Shown in pieces: positions 8,220 through 23,713 of a stretch of DNA of 64,000 nt. Every line of letters starts with the position of its first letter. Position 1 is the stretch's first letter. Source of the DNA: Nocardioides flavescens (GTDB taxonomy: Bacteria; Actinomycetota; Actinomycetes; Propionibacteriales; Nocardioidaceae); NCBI RefSeq assembly GCF_009823805.1, contig NZ_WUEK01000007.1, positions 1-64,000 of the forward strand, in the 5' to 3' direction. The position numbers and the translations under genes were made by a program. The notes under the pieces were generated by a model. The model saw only the letters and a program-made list of their open reading frames with translations. It searched no databases and had not been told where the DNA came from.

Positions 8220-8809
8220 GCGACGACGCTCTCTGGCTCGTCGTCGGGCTCGGCAACCCGGGCCCGACGTACGCCGGCCACCGGCACAACGTCGGCTACC
8301 TCGTGACCGACGAGCTGTCACGACGCCTCGGCTCGCCGTTCCGTGCCCACAAGCAGGGGCGGGCCGAGGTCGTCGAGGGCAGGCTCGGGGTGCCCGGCAC
8401 CCCGGGCCCCCGGGTCGTGCTCGCCCGGCCTCGTTGCTACATGAACGAGGTCGGCGGGCCGACCAAGGCGCTGGCGACCTTCTACAAGATCGCCCCCGAC
8501 CACGTCGTGGCCGTGCACGACGAGCTCGACATCGCCTTCGACACGATGCGGGTCAAGCTCGGCGGCGGCGACAACGGCCACAACGGGCTGAAGTCGATCC
8601 GCAGCTCGCTCGGCACCGGCGACTTCTACCGGGTCCGGGTCGGCATCGGCCGCCCGCCCGGGCGCCAGGACCCGGCCGACTTCGTGCTGTCCAACTACTC
8701 GACCGCCGAGCGCAAGGTGCTGCCCTTCCAGGTCGACACCGCCGCCGACGCCGTCGAGACCCTCATCACCGAGGGCCTCGAGCGCACCCAGCAGCGGTTC
8801 AACAGCTGA
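8216..8809 (+). CDS. pth: Peptidyl-tRNA hydrolase
   Basis: It releases peptides from stalled peptidyl-tRNA. The 197-residue protein has the family signature [17 protein letters not shown] with catalytic His at residue 24 and Asn at 14, and a second conserved block MNEVGGP. Its GTG start shares GTGA with the rplY stop, so the pair forms a coupled two-gene operon. A 160-bp structured element follows 15 bp after the stop. Confidence 0.97.
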   Translation: MSDDALWLVVGLGNPGPTYAGHRHNVGYLVTDELSRRLGSPFRAHKQGRAEVVEGRLGVPGTPGPRVVLARPRCYMNEVGGPTKALATFYKIAPDHVVAVHDELDIAFDTMRVKLGGGDNGHNGLKSIRSSLGTGDFYRVRVGIGRPPGRQDPADFVLSNYSTAERKVLPFQVDTAADAVETLITEGLERTQQRFNS

Positions 8810-8824
8810 CCGCGGGGCCTCCTC

Positions 8825-8982
8825 GGGCGTGGCTTTCAACCCGCGCGGTCGCCCGCGCGGCGCCGCATCGGACCTGGCGGCGTTGTCGTCGCCCGCCGTG
8901 GCGCCGCCACGGCGGGCTCCTCCGCCTTGCCAGCTCCGCGCGACCCCACGCCTGCTCCCACGGGGGTTGAAGAGCCACGCCC
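8825..8982 (-). repeat. 160-bp structured element, copy 1 (TIR GGGCGTGGCT)
   Basis: The element is bounded by an imperfect inverted repeat, GGGCGTGGCTTTCAACCC (8825-8842) against GGGGTTGAAGAGCCACGCCC (8963-8982), with one bulged base. Read on the minus strand, its core matches copy 2 at 37342-37501 almost base for base. The core includes the start GTGGGAGCAGGCGTGGGG, an internal hairpin CGCCGTGGCG/CGCCACGGCG and the segment GACGACAACGC. The end repeats of the two copies share no sequence. It lies between pth and cysQ, directly against the cysQ -10 box. Confidence 0.85.
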
Positions 8983-8988
8983 TAGGGT
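8983..8988 (+). promoter_or_regulatory. -10 hexamer of the cysQ-like gene (leaderless)
   Basis: TAGGGT is 6 nt before the GTG. It abuts the right end of the structured element, so the -35 region of this promoter lies inside the element. Confidence 0.5.
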
Positions 8989-8994
8989 GAGCCC

Positions 8995-9771
8995 GTGACC
9001 TCCGACGTGCAGCCGACCCCGCCCGCCGACGCCGACGACCACGTGCTCGCCGCGTGGCTGGCCGAGACCGCCGGCCACCGCCTGCTCGAGGTGCGGCAGG
9101 AGGGGCTCGAGGGCCGCGAGCTCAAGGACGCCGGCGACCGGGCCGCCCACGAGCTGCTCATGGAGCTGCTCGAGCGGCACCGGCCCGACGACGCCGTGCT
9201 GTCGGAGGAGGGCAAGGACGACAAGGTCCGCCTCGAGCGCGACCGCGTCTGGATCGTCGACCCGCTCGACGGCACCCGGGAGTTCTCCGAGCCGCCCCGC
9301 GACGACTGGGCCGTGCACGTCGCGCTCTGGGAGCGCGGCGAGCTCGTCGCCGGAGCGGTCGCCCAGCCCGGGCTCGGCCAGGTCTTCTCGACGGCCGAGC
9401 CTCCCGTCGTACCCCCCAGCACCGCGGAGCGCCCGCGCATCGCGGTCTCGCGCAGCCGCCCGCCGGCGTTCACCGACGGCCTGGTCGCCGTGCTCGGCGG
9501 CGAGACGGTCGCGATGGGCTCGGCCGGCGCCAAGGTGATCTCGGTCGTCCGCGACCTCACCGACGCCTACGTCCACGCGGGCGGGCAGTACGAGTGGGAC
9601 TCCGCGGCTCCCGTCGCCGTCGCCCGCGCGGCCGGACTCTTCACCTCCCGCGTCGACGGCTCGCCGCTGGTCTACAACCAGGACGACGTCTACCTCCCCG
9701 ACCTGGTCGTGTGCCGGCCCGAGCTCAGCGAGCGCATCCTCGCCTACCTGGCGGAGCACGGCACCGACTGA
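8995..9771 (+). CDS. cysQ: Inositol-monophosphatase-family phosphatase, CysQ-like 3'(2'),5'-bisphosphate nucleotidase
   Basis: It probably hydrolyses 3'-phosphoadenosine 5'-phosphate or related phosphates with Mg2+. The 258-residue protein has the metal-binding block DPLDGTREF starting at residue 89, an upstream EEG acid pair and the second metal motif EWDSAAPVAVA. This is the exact order of the family. CysQ is the closest subfamily by the TREF ending, but inositol or histidinol phosphatase activity cannot be excluded. Confidence 0.85.
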   Translation: MTSDVQPTPPADADDHVLAAWLAETAGHRLLEVRQEGLEGRELKDAGDRAAHELLMELLERHRPDDAVLSEEGKDDKVRLERDRVWIVDPLDGTREFSEPPRDDWAVHVALWERGELVAGAVAQPGLGQVFSTAEPPVVPPSTAERPRIAVSRSRPPAFTDGLVAVLGGETVAMGSAGAKVISVVRDLTDAYVHAGGQYEWDSAAPVAVARAAGLFTSRVDGSPLVYNQDDVYLPDLVVCRPELSERILAYLAEHGTD

Positions 9772-9784
9772 GACGCTGGGGGTC

Positions 9785-10192
9785 ATGGCCTCCTTCGTCT
9801 CCCACACCACCATCGACTGCCGCAACGCGTACGCACTGTCGGAGTGGTGGAAGCCGGTCCTGGGCTACGTCGACCTCGACGACGACCCCAACCTGCCCGG
9901 TCACACCGAGTGCGCGATCCGCGACCCCGAGACCGGCCACGAGCTGCTGTTCATCGAGGTGCCCGACCCGACGCCCGGCAAGCCGCGCATCCACCTCGAC
10001 CTGCGCCCGCGCCAGGGCACCCGCGACGAGGAGGTCGAGCGGCTGCGGGCGTACGGCGCCACGGAGGTCGCCGACCTGCGCGGGAAGTACGGCCCCGGCA
10101 CCGGGTGGGTCGTCTTCGCCGACCCCGAGGGCAACCAGTGCTGCATCCTGCGCTCGCTCGGCGAGATCGAGGCTGTCGGAGCGGGCTCCTAG
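9785..10192 (+). CDS. VOC (glyoxalase/bleomycin-resistance fold) protein
   Basis: This 135-residue single-domain protein has paired beta-alpha-beta-beta-beta modules: SHTTIDCRNAYALSEWWKPVLGY begins the first, and DPEGNQCCIL ends the second with the typical metal-site Glu region. The domain is used for dioxygenases, isomerases and antibiotic binding, and this one gives no substrate clue. It follows the cysQ-like gene by 13 bp and may be cotranscribed. Confidence 0.8.
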   Translation: MASFVSHTTIDCRNAYALSEWWKPVLGYVDLDDDPNLPGHTECAIRDPETGHELLFIEVPDPTPGKPRIHLDLRPRQGTRDEEVERLRAYGATEVADLRGKYGPGTGWVVFADPEGNQCCILRSLGEIEAVGAGS

Positions 10193-10209
10193 ACTGGGAG
10201 GCACGACCA

Positions 10210-10250
10210 CCGGTGGTCGAGCAGCGAGCTCCAGCGAGCGTCGTCGAGAC
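10210..10250. repeat. Degenerate palindromic element
   Basis: GGTGGTCGAGCAGCGAG through CGTCGTCGAGACCC has the two arms of the short palindromic family but a longer, poorly paired centre. It sits between the VOC gene and mfd. Confidence 0.5.
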
Positions 10251-10301
10251 CCCGGCCTCCCGCTCGCGAGCCGCTTGCACCACCCTGCCTGGAGCCCTGC
10301 T

Positions 10302-13868
<3,567 letters not shown>

Positions 13869-13890
13869 CCGCTCGACGGCGGCCGCCGGG

Positions 13891-14649
13891 TCACACGAGC
13901 AGCACGAACGCCGTCAGCCCTGCGGCGACGATGGCGGCGCGCAGCAGGGTCGGGCGCAGCCTGCGCCCGACCCGCGCGCCGACGTACCCACCGATGACGG
14001 AGCCGAGGGCCAGGGTGATCGCGACCGGCCAGTCGATCTCGGCGACCAGGACGAAGACGAGGCTCGCGACGACGTTGGCCGCGGCGAGGCAGAGCGTCTT
14101 CAGCGCGTTGGCGACCCGGAGCTCCAGGTCGGCGCCGAAGCCGAGGACCGCGACCATCATGACGCCGGCCCCGGCACCGAAGTAGCCGCCGTAGGCACCG
14201 ACGACGGTGGCTGCCACCGTGGTGGCCGGCCCCAGGCCGCGACGACTCACCGGGGCGGAGCCGGAGCGGCGCCGCAGCCAGGCGGTGATCCAGGGCTGCA
14301 CTCCGACGAGCAGGCAGGTGAGCAGGATCAGCCAGGGGACGACCCGCTCGAAGACCCCGGGCGGGAGGGCGAGCAGCAGCAGCGCACCGCCGATCGAGCC
14401 GAGGGCGCAGGTCACCAGCACCGTGGCGGCGATCCGCGGCTGCGAGCGCAGCTCCTCGCGGTAGCCCAGCGAGCCGCTCAGGCCGGCCGGCGTCAGCCCG
14501 AGCGTGTTGGAGACGTTGGCGACGACGGGCGGCACGCCCAGGGCCAGCAGCACCGGGAAGCTGAGCAGCGAGGCGACCCCGACCGTCGAGGACAGCACGC
14601 CGGCTCCGAACCCGGTCGCGAGCACCAGCAGCTGCTCGACCGGACTCAC
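13891..14649 (-). CDS. TSUP/TauE-SafE-family membrane permease
   Basis: This 252-residue integral membrane protein has about eight hydrophobic segments in two related halves, each opening with a glycine-rich loop (FGAGVLSSTVGVASLLSFP and AYGGYFGAGAGVMM). The family exports sulfite, sulfoacetate or other sulfur and organic anions. The substrate cannot be told here. It is convergent with mfd with a 22-bp gap. The start is GTG at 14649. Confidence 0.85.
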   Translation of the reverse strand: MSPVEQLLVLATGFGAGVLSSTVGVASLLSFPVLLALGVPPVVANVSNTLGLTPAGLSGSLGYREELRSQPRIAATVLVTCALGSIGGALLLLALPPGVFERVVPWLILLTCLLVGVQPWITAWLRRRSGSAPVSRRGLGPATTVAATVVGAYGGYFGAGAGVMMVAVLGFGADLELRVANALKTLCLAAANVVASLVFVLVAEIDWPVAITLALGSVIGGYVGARVGRRLRPTLLRAAIVAAGLTAFVLLV

Positions 14650-14708
14650 CGATTCATGGTCTCAGCCCGGATCCTGTGACCGACACCGCAACGGGGTAAC
14701 GCCGTTCT

Positions 14709-15122
14709 ATGGAGCTGCTCGTCGTCTCCGCAGGCGGGGCCGTGGTGACGCTCGCCGTAACCGGCTTGCTGTACGTCGTGTTCAGAGACCGCTGGGGTGG
14801 GCAGCGATCCTCAGGGCGGGTGGCCACGACGACACCGCCGGACCGGGTGCTCGAGGCCGCCGTCGCCATCGGGCGACAGAGACTGAAGGCGTCGGTCGTC
14901 GAGGAGCGTCGAGGACGGGTGCAGCTCAAGATCCCCGTGACCTGGCGTTCCTGGGGTGAGCGAGTCGAGGTGCACGCCTGCTCGGCTCCCGAGGGCTCCG
15001 GCTGGACGGAGGTCGAGGTGACCTCGCGGAGCAGGTTGCGGACGACGGTCCTCGACTGGGGCGAGAACCGCGCCAACGTGGAGACGCTGCTCGCCGGCAT
15101 CGACGCCCTTGGGGAGGTGTGA
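14709..15122 (+). CDS. Hypothetical protein with one N-terminal membrane segment
   Basis: The 137 residues have a hydrophobic helix at about 5-28 (VVSAGGAVVTLAVTGLLYVV). A soluble domain of about 85 residues follows, rich in beta-type sequence, ending in RTTVLDWGENRANVETLL. I do not recognise the family. It starts with ATG 6 nt after a weak TAACGC box. The next small membrane gene follows by 3 bp, so the two probably form an operon and may act together. Confidence 0.65.
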   Translation: MELLVVSAGGAVVTLAVTGLLYVVFRDRWGGQRSSGRVATTTPPDRVLEAAVAIGRQRLKASVVEERRGRVQLKIPVTWRSWGERVEVHACSAPEGSGWTEVEVTSRSRLRTTVLDWGENRANVETLLAGIDALGEV

Positions 15123-15125
15123 GCG

Positions 15126-15344
15126 GTGGCCGACCGCGGTGGCGACCCCCTGATCGACGCGAACGATGTCATGTGGTGGGCACTCTTCTCGATCCTCGCG
15201 ATCGCGCCCTTCGTGGTCGTCGAGACACTGAGGTGGCCGTGGTGGACCATCCTGCTGGTCGCTCTCGGCCTGGCGCTGGTGACGATGCCCCTGCGGCGAC
15301 GCTATGTGCGTCGCGTCCACGAGAGGGGGCGCGAGACGCCCTGA
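15126..15344 (+). CDS. Small two-helix membrane protein
   Basis: The 72 residues have two hydrophobic segments (about 18-34 and 40-55) separated by RWPW and end in a basic tail RRRYVRRVHERGR, which should be cytoplasmic. It starts with GTG 3 bp after the preceding stop. The function is unknown. Confidence 0.6.
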   Translation: MADRGGDPLIDANDVMWWALFSILAIAPFVVVETLRWPWWTILLVALGLALVTMPLRRRYVRRVHERGRETP

Positions 15345-15414
15345 CCAGGGCTGCTGTCGAGTCGGTGGGACGCGGGTTTCGCCGAACGCCGTCGCACACG
15401 GATCATGGACGGCG

Positions 15415-16737
15415 ATGACCCGACTCTGCGCGACCGCCGCCGCCCTCGCGCTCGTGGCCGCCCTCGGCGCCGCGTGCTCGGACTCCTCGACCGTGCCCTC
15501 GTCGTCCGAGCTGCCCAGTGCGCCGACCACACCCGTGTCGTCGGCCGCCACCCCGACGCCGACGCCGACCCCGGTCGCGGAGCCCACGATCTCGGCGGCC
15601 GAGCAGCGCGCAGCCCGGCGGGCCGCGAAGGCGCAGGCGCGGGCGGAGGCGAAGCGGGCCGCCCGCGTCGCGGCCCGCCAGGCGAAGCGCGAGGCGCGGC
15701 GCCAGACCCTTGCCGAGCTACGAGCGGCGCGACAGGCGAACCCGCTCGCCGGTCGCCCCTGGGGCAACTACTACGGCGACGGCGACCAGGCGTGGGCGCC
15801 GTACGAGCGGTCGTCGGGTGAGACCCGGTCGCTGCTGGGCGAGATCGTGCTGCAGCCGCGCTCGAAGTGGTTCGGCGCCTGGATCCCCGACGGCGAGATC
15901 GAGGGCAAGGTCCGCGACTACATCGCCAACGCCCAGGACGGCGACCCCGACAAGCTCGTCCAGCTCGCGACGTTCCGGATGAAGCCGTGGGAGCACGACG
16001 CCTGCCGCTCGCTGCCCGGCCCGGCCGAGCAGGCGGGCTACAAGGCGTGGACCGACGCCCTGGCCCGCGGCATCGGCGACTCGCCGGTCGCCATCACGCT
16101 GCAGGCCGACGGCCCGTTCGCGCTGTGCGCGCCCGGCGGCTCGGGCATCTACAGCAGCCTGATCCGCTACTCCGCGCAGGTGCTGGGCGCCCTGCCCAAC
16201 GCCGCGGTCTACATCGATGCCGGCGCTGAGGACTGGCTGCAGGGCGACCCCGAGGAGGCGCTGCGCCTGCTCGTGCCCGCCGGGGTGGAGTACGTCCGCG
16301 GCTTCTCGCTCAACAACACCCACTACAACTCCACCGAGCTCGAGGTGGAGTTCGGCGCCCGCGTCGTCGAGGCACTCGCCGCGCGCGGCATCACCGACAA
16401 GCACTTCGTCGTCAACACCTCCTCCAACGGCCGCCCGTTCCGCGGCTACGAGTACGACGGCAAGGGCCACTTCGACAACGCCGACCTGTGCCGCTCGGTC
16501 GACGACACGACCTGCGTCACTCTCGGCATCCCGCCGACCACCCGCGTCGCCGATCCCGCCTGGGGCATGTCGGCCGAGAACCGCCGCGCCGCCGCCCTCC
16601 ACTGCGACGCCTTCATGTGGATCGGCCGCCCGTGGCTGTTCATGCAGGCCGACCCCTTCGACCTCCAGCGCGCCCTCCAGCTCGTCCGCACCTGGCCCTA
16701 CGCCCAGTACGCCGACACCGCCATGACCGGTGGTTGA
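15415..16737 (+). CDS. Secreted glycoside hydrolase family 6 protein (cellulase-like)
   Basis: It is a putative beta-1,4-glucanase acting outside the cell. The 440 residues have a signal segment ending LGAAC at about residue 22 (a possible lipoprotein Cys), a Ser/Thr/Pro-rich linker and an unusual Ala/Arg helical stretch (about 60-105). The GH6 domain follows with VYIDAG (265-270), SLNNTHYNSTELEVEF, FVVNTSSNGRP and DAFMWIGRP. The usual GH6 ending DAFLWIKRPGESDG is altered here, so activity should be tested. The last codons GGT GGT TGA are part of a palindromic repeat. Confidence 0.8.
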   Translation: MTRLCATAAALALVAALGAACSDSSTVPSSSELPSAPTTPVSSAATPTPTPTPVAEPTISAAEQRAARRAAKAQARAEAKRAARVAARQAKREARRQTLAELRAARQANPLAGRPWGNYYGDGDQAWAPYERSSGETRSLLGEIVLQPRSKWFGAWIPDGEIEGKVRDYIANAQDGDPDKLVQLATFRMKPWEHDACRSLPGPAEQAGYKAWTDALARGIGDSPVAITLQADGPFALCAPGGSGIYSSLIRYSAQVLGALPNAAVYIDAGAEDWLQGDPEEALRLLVPAGVEYVRGFSLNNTHYNSTELEVEFGARVVEALAARGITDKHFVVNTSSNGRPFRGYEYDGKGHFDNADLCRSVDDTTCVTLGIPPTTRVADPAWGMSAENRRAAALHCDAFMWIGRPWLFMQADPFDLQRALQLVRTWPYAQYADTAMTGG

Positions 16738-16832
16738 GGAAGGACGAAGTCCTGTCTCGAAACCACGCGCACGTCAGCTCGACAGCTGAGGTGGTTTCGA
16801 GACAGTCGCTGGCGCGACTTCCTCAACCACCG
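16729..16832. repeat. Inverted pair of palindromic elements
   Basis: One copy (GGTGGTTGAGGAAGGAC...) overlaps the GH6 stop codon. The second, in the opposite orientation, has the inner stem AGTCGC-TGGC-GCGACT and ends at 16832. Confidence 0.9.
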
Positions 16833-16890
16833 TGGGGAGACCACTGCGAGGGGACTCGACCCGGGGAGGCGCGCCGGGGCGCGGTCGGTG

Positions 16891-16896
16891 TTCAAT
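16891..16896 (+). promoter_or_regulatory. -10 hexamer of the SurA-like gene (leaderless)
   Basis: TTCAAT is followed by 6 nt and GTG at 16903. This favours that start over the in-frame GTG at 16888. Confidence 0.4.
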
Positions 16897-16902
16897 GGTG
16901 CC

Positions 16903-17613
16903 GTGCGTCACGCCCGTCTGCTCCCGGTCCTCGCTCTCACCGGTGTCACGCTGCTCAGCGGCTGCGGCGTCGCCGGCACCCAGTTCAGCCCGGGGGTGGC
17001 GGCGAAGGTGGGTGACGTCCGCATCACCGAGCACCAGGTGGAGCAGGTGACCGACGGCTACTGCGGAGCCATCGAGGCGGTCTCGGCCGAGCAGGGCGGC
17101 ACGCAGTCGGTGCCGCTGCGCTACCTCACCCACGAGTTCACGACGACGCTGGTCATCAAGGCGGCCGCCGAGCAGCTCGCCGAGCAGTACGACGTGCAGG
17201 CGGGCGACAGCTACCGCCAGGCCCTCGCCCAGCTCGAGCCCCAGGTCGCCTCGCTGAGCCGGGCGCAGCGCGACGCCGTGCTGGAGATCGAGGGCGGCCA
17301 GGCCTACTACCAGGACGTCCTCACCCAGATCGGCGCGATCGAGGCCGGCGACGACGAGGGCGACGACGCCGACAACGGCGCCACGGACGGCGCGGCGGCG
17401 GCCGGCCAGGCGGTGCTCGACGACTGGTTCGAGAAGAACGACGTCGAGGTCAACCCCAAGTACGCCTTCGAGTACGGCACCGCCGGCCAGGCCGACACCG
17501 ACACCTCGGTGGCCGTCAGCTCGGCGGCCACGGGCGGCCTGGCCGCCCAGCCGTCGGAGTCCTACGCCGCCTCGCTGCCCCAGCACATGGTGTGCGGCGG
17601 GACCGAGGGCTGA
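16903..17613 (+). CDS. SurA N-terminal-like lipoprotein
   Basis: The mature protein should be tethered to the outer face of the membrane. The signal peptide ends in a good lipobox LLSGC (Cys about residue 19). It then resembles the SurA/PrsA N-terminal chaperone region (AAKVGDVRITEHQVEQVTDG) with helices up to about residue 150, an acidic Asp/Gly/Ala linker and a short C-terminal part. No parvulin isomerase domain is present, so a chaperone role without isomerase is possible. It sits between the mfd region and mazG. Confidence 0.75.
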   Translation: MRHARLLPVLALTGVTLLSGCGVAGTQFSPGVAAKVGDVRITEHQVEQVTDGYCGAIEAVSAEQGGTQSVPLRYLTHEFTTTLVIKAAAEQLAEQYDVQAGDSYRQALAQLEPQVASLSRAQRDAVLEIEGGQAYYQDVLTQIGAIEAGDDEGDDADNGATDGAAAAGQAVLDDWFEKNDVEVNPKYAFEYGTAGQADTDTSVAVSSAATGGLAAQPSESYAASLPQHMVCGGTEG

Positions 17614-17671
17614 CCTGACCGAGCAGCAGCCGGGAGGGGCGGGGGACGAGCCGCTCCTCGAGTTCCGCGAG

Positions 17672-18221
17672 GTGATGCGCCGCCTGCGGGCCGAGTGCCC
17701 GTGGAAGCGGGAGCAGACCCACGCCTCGCTGTCGCGCTACCTGCTCGAGGAGGCCCACGAGACCCTCGAGGCGATCGACGACCTCGCGGACGGCGGCGAC
17801 CCCGACCACCTGCGCGAGGAGCTGGGCGACCTGCTGCTGCAGGTCTACTTCCACGCGGCCATCGCGGAGGGGGCCGGCACCTTCACCCTGGACGACGTCG
17901 CGCGCGGCATCGTCGACAAGATGCACCGCCGCAACCCCCACGTCTTCGGTGACGCGGAGACGCCGGCGACGGCTGCCGAGGTCGACGCGGCCTGGCAGGC
18001 GATCAAGCAGGCCGACGCCCCGCGTCGTTCGCCGACCGACGGCCTGCCGGAGACCCTCCCGGCGCTGCTGTACGCCGCCAAGGCCGTCGAGCGGGGGCTC
18101 GAGCCGTCCACGAACGCCGACGGCCTCGGCGACCGGCTGCTGAGCCTGGTCGCCGAGGCCGTGGCGAGCGGGGTCGACCCGGAGCAGGCGCTCCGGACCG
18201 CCGTACGTCGAGCCGGTGGCC

Positions 18222-18247
<26 letters not shown>
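17672..18247 (+). CDS. mazG: MazG nucleoside triphosphate pyrophosphohydrolase
   Basis: It hydrolyses abnormal (d)NTPs to monophosphates. The MazG fold is shown by ECPWKREQTHASL, the metal-binding LLEEAHETLEAI and EELGDLLLQVYFHA, and the second-half KMHRRNPHVFGD. The commonly conserved Asp of CPWD is Lys here. The coordinates use the first GTG, but good sequence (LLEFREVM) continues upstream without any ATG, GTG or TTG to a CTG at 17615, 1 nt after the previous stop. The true protein may therefore be about 19 residues longer. The 3' end overlaps the convergent gene by 26 bp. Confidence 0.92.
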
Positions 18248-22512
<4,265 letters not shown>

Positions 22513-22513
<1 letters not shown>

Positions 22514-23139
22514 TGGCACGAGACCGCAGCCGCGGACCCCGCGGGCGCACCGGACCGGGTCGCCGGCCCGGCGCCCCGCGGGCTCCGCGCGCCGCGGCGA
22601 CGTCGACGACGTCGACGACGCACCCCGCGCGGCCAGGGGCCTCCGCTGCCACCCGGCCCCGCTCGCGCCTCACGATGCGCGCGGCGGTGCTGGTGCTGGT
22701 GCTCGCCGTGCTGATGCTGTCCTACGCCTCGTCGCTGCGGGCCTACCTCCAGCAGCGCTCGCACATCAACGACCTCAAGGCCTCCATCGCCGAGCGCGAG
22801 GCCGCGATCGACGCGCTCGACGACGAGAAGCAGCGCTGGAACGACCCGGCGTACGTCGAGCAGCAGGCGCGCGAGCGCCTCGGCTACGTCATGCCGGGGG
22901 AGAAGACCTACATCGTGCTCGGGGCCGACGGCCTGCCGCTCGAGCCGGTCGCGGAGCTGCCCGACCCGACCACCGTGCTGCGCTCGACGCCGCAGGCGTG
23001 GTGGGACGGCGCCTGGGACACGATGGAGACCGCCGGCAACCCGCCGCGCATCGGCAAGCCCCCGGTGACCGAGATCGACGGCACCGGCAAGGGCACCGGC
23101 GGCGAGGCCAGCCGCGGCGAGGAGCCCGAGGCGCCGTGA
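22513..23139 (+). CDS. FtsB/DivIC-family septum formation initiator
   Basis: This 208-residue divisome protein has a basic, low-complexity cytoplasmic N-terminus (about 1-52), one membrane helix (about 57-75, VLVLVLAVLMLSYAS), and a short coiled coil (LQQRSHINDLKASIAEREAAI). The DivIC motif WNDPAYVEQQARERLGYVMPGE follows, then a Pro/Gly tail. It overlaps eno by one base and the next gene by GTGA. The order eno, DivIC-like, DUF501, ppx is characteristic of actinobacteria. Confidence 0.9.
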
Positions 23140-23633
23140 CCTCACCTGACGACCTGGCTGCGCTCGAGGCGCAGCTCGGCCGGCCCGCCCGTGGCGTGCA
23201 CGGAGTGGCCCACCGGTGCGGCTGCGGCCTGCCCGACGTGGTGGCGACCGAGCCGCGGCTGCCGGACGGCACGCCGTTCCCCACGACCTTCTACCTCACC
23301 TGCCCCCGCGCGGCCTCGCGGATCGGCACCCTCGAGGGCGAGGGCCGGATGCGCGAGATGCAGGAGCGCCTCGGCGAGGACCCCGAGCTGGCCGAGGCCT
23401 ACCGCGCGGCCCACGAGCGCTACCTCGCGGCCCGCGCCGAGCTCGGCGAGGTGCCGGAGATCGACGGCATCTCCGCTGGCGGGATGCCCGACCGCGTCAA
23501 GTGCCTGCACGTGCTCGCCGGCCAGTCGCTCGCCCAGGGCCGCGGCGTCAACCCGCTCGGCGACGAGGTGCTCGACGAGCTCGGCGAGTGGTGGGCGACC
23601 GGACCGTGCGTGGAGCCGGGTGCCGGTGGTTGA
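23136..23633 (+). CDS. DUF501 protein
   Basis: The 165 residues show the DUF501 pattern of conserved Cys and His: VAHRCGCGLPDVV, TFYLTCPRA and DRVKCLHVLAGQSLAQG, with NPLGDEV near the end. The spaced Cys/His suggest a metal site. The function is unknown, but the family always travels with eno and ppx in actinobacteria. It is coupled to the upstream gene by GTGA. Its last three codons (GGT GGT TGA) belong to a palindromic repeat, so the original C-terminus may have been altered. Confidence 0.9.
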   Translation: MTSPDDLAALEAQLGRPARGVHGVAHRCGCGLPDVVATEPRLPDGTPFPTTFYLTCPRAASRIGTLEGEGRMREMQERLGEDPELAEAYRAAHERYLAARAELGEVPEIDGISAGGMPDRVKCLHVLAGQSLAQGRGVNPLGDEVLDELGEWWATGPCVEPGAGG

Positions 23634-23705
23634 GGAACCGTCCCCGGTGGTCGAGGAGTCGTCCCCGGTGGTTGAGGAGGCCGGCTACGGCCGTCTCGAA
23701 ACCAC
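23625..23705. repeat. Palindromic elements, one complete and two half units
   Basis: Two GGTGGTTGAGGA-type left arms without partners are followed by a full unit (GGTGGTTGAGGAGGCCGG to CTCGAAACCAC). The first overlaps the DUF501 stop. Another half arm occurs at 23728-23736, inside the first codons of ppx. Confidence 0.8.
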
Positions 23706-23713
23706 TCTCGGGT

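Noticed and set aside
8825..8982. Element copy 1 as a plain transcription terminator of pth
   Set aside because: The terminal palindrome could terminate transcription, but the 120-bp core repeated in copy 2 inside a gene shows it is more than a terminator.
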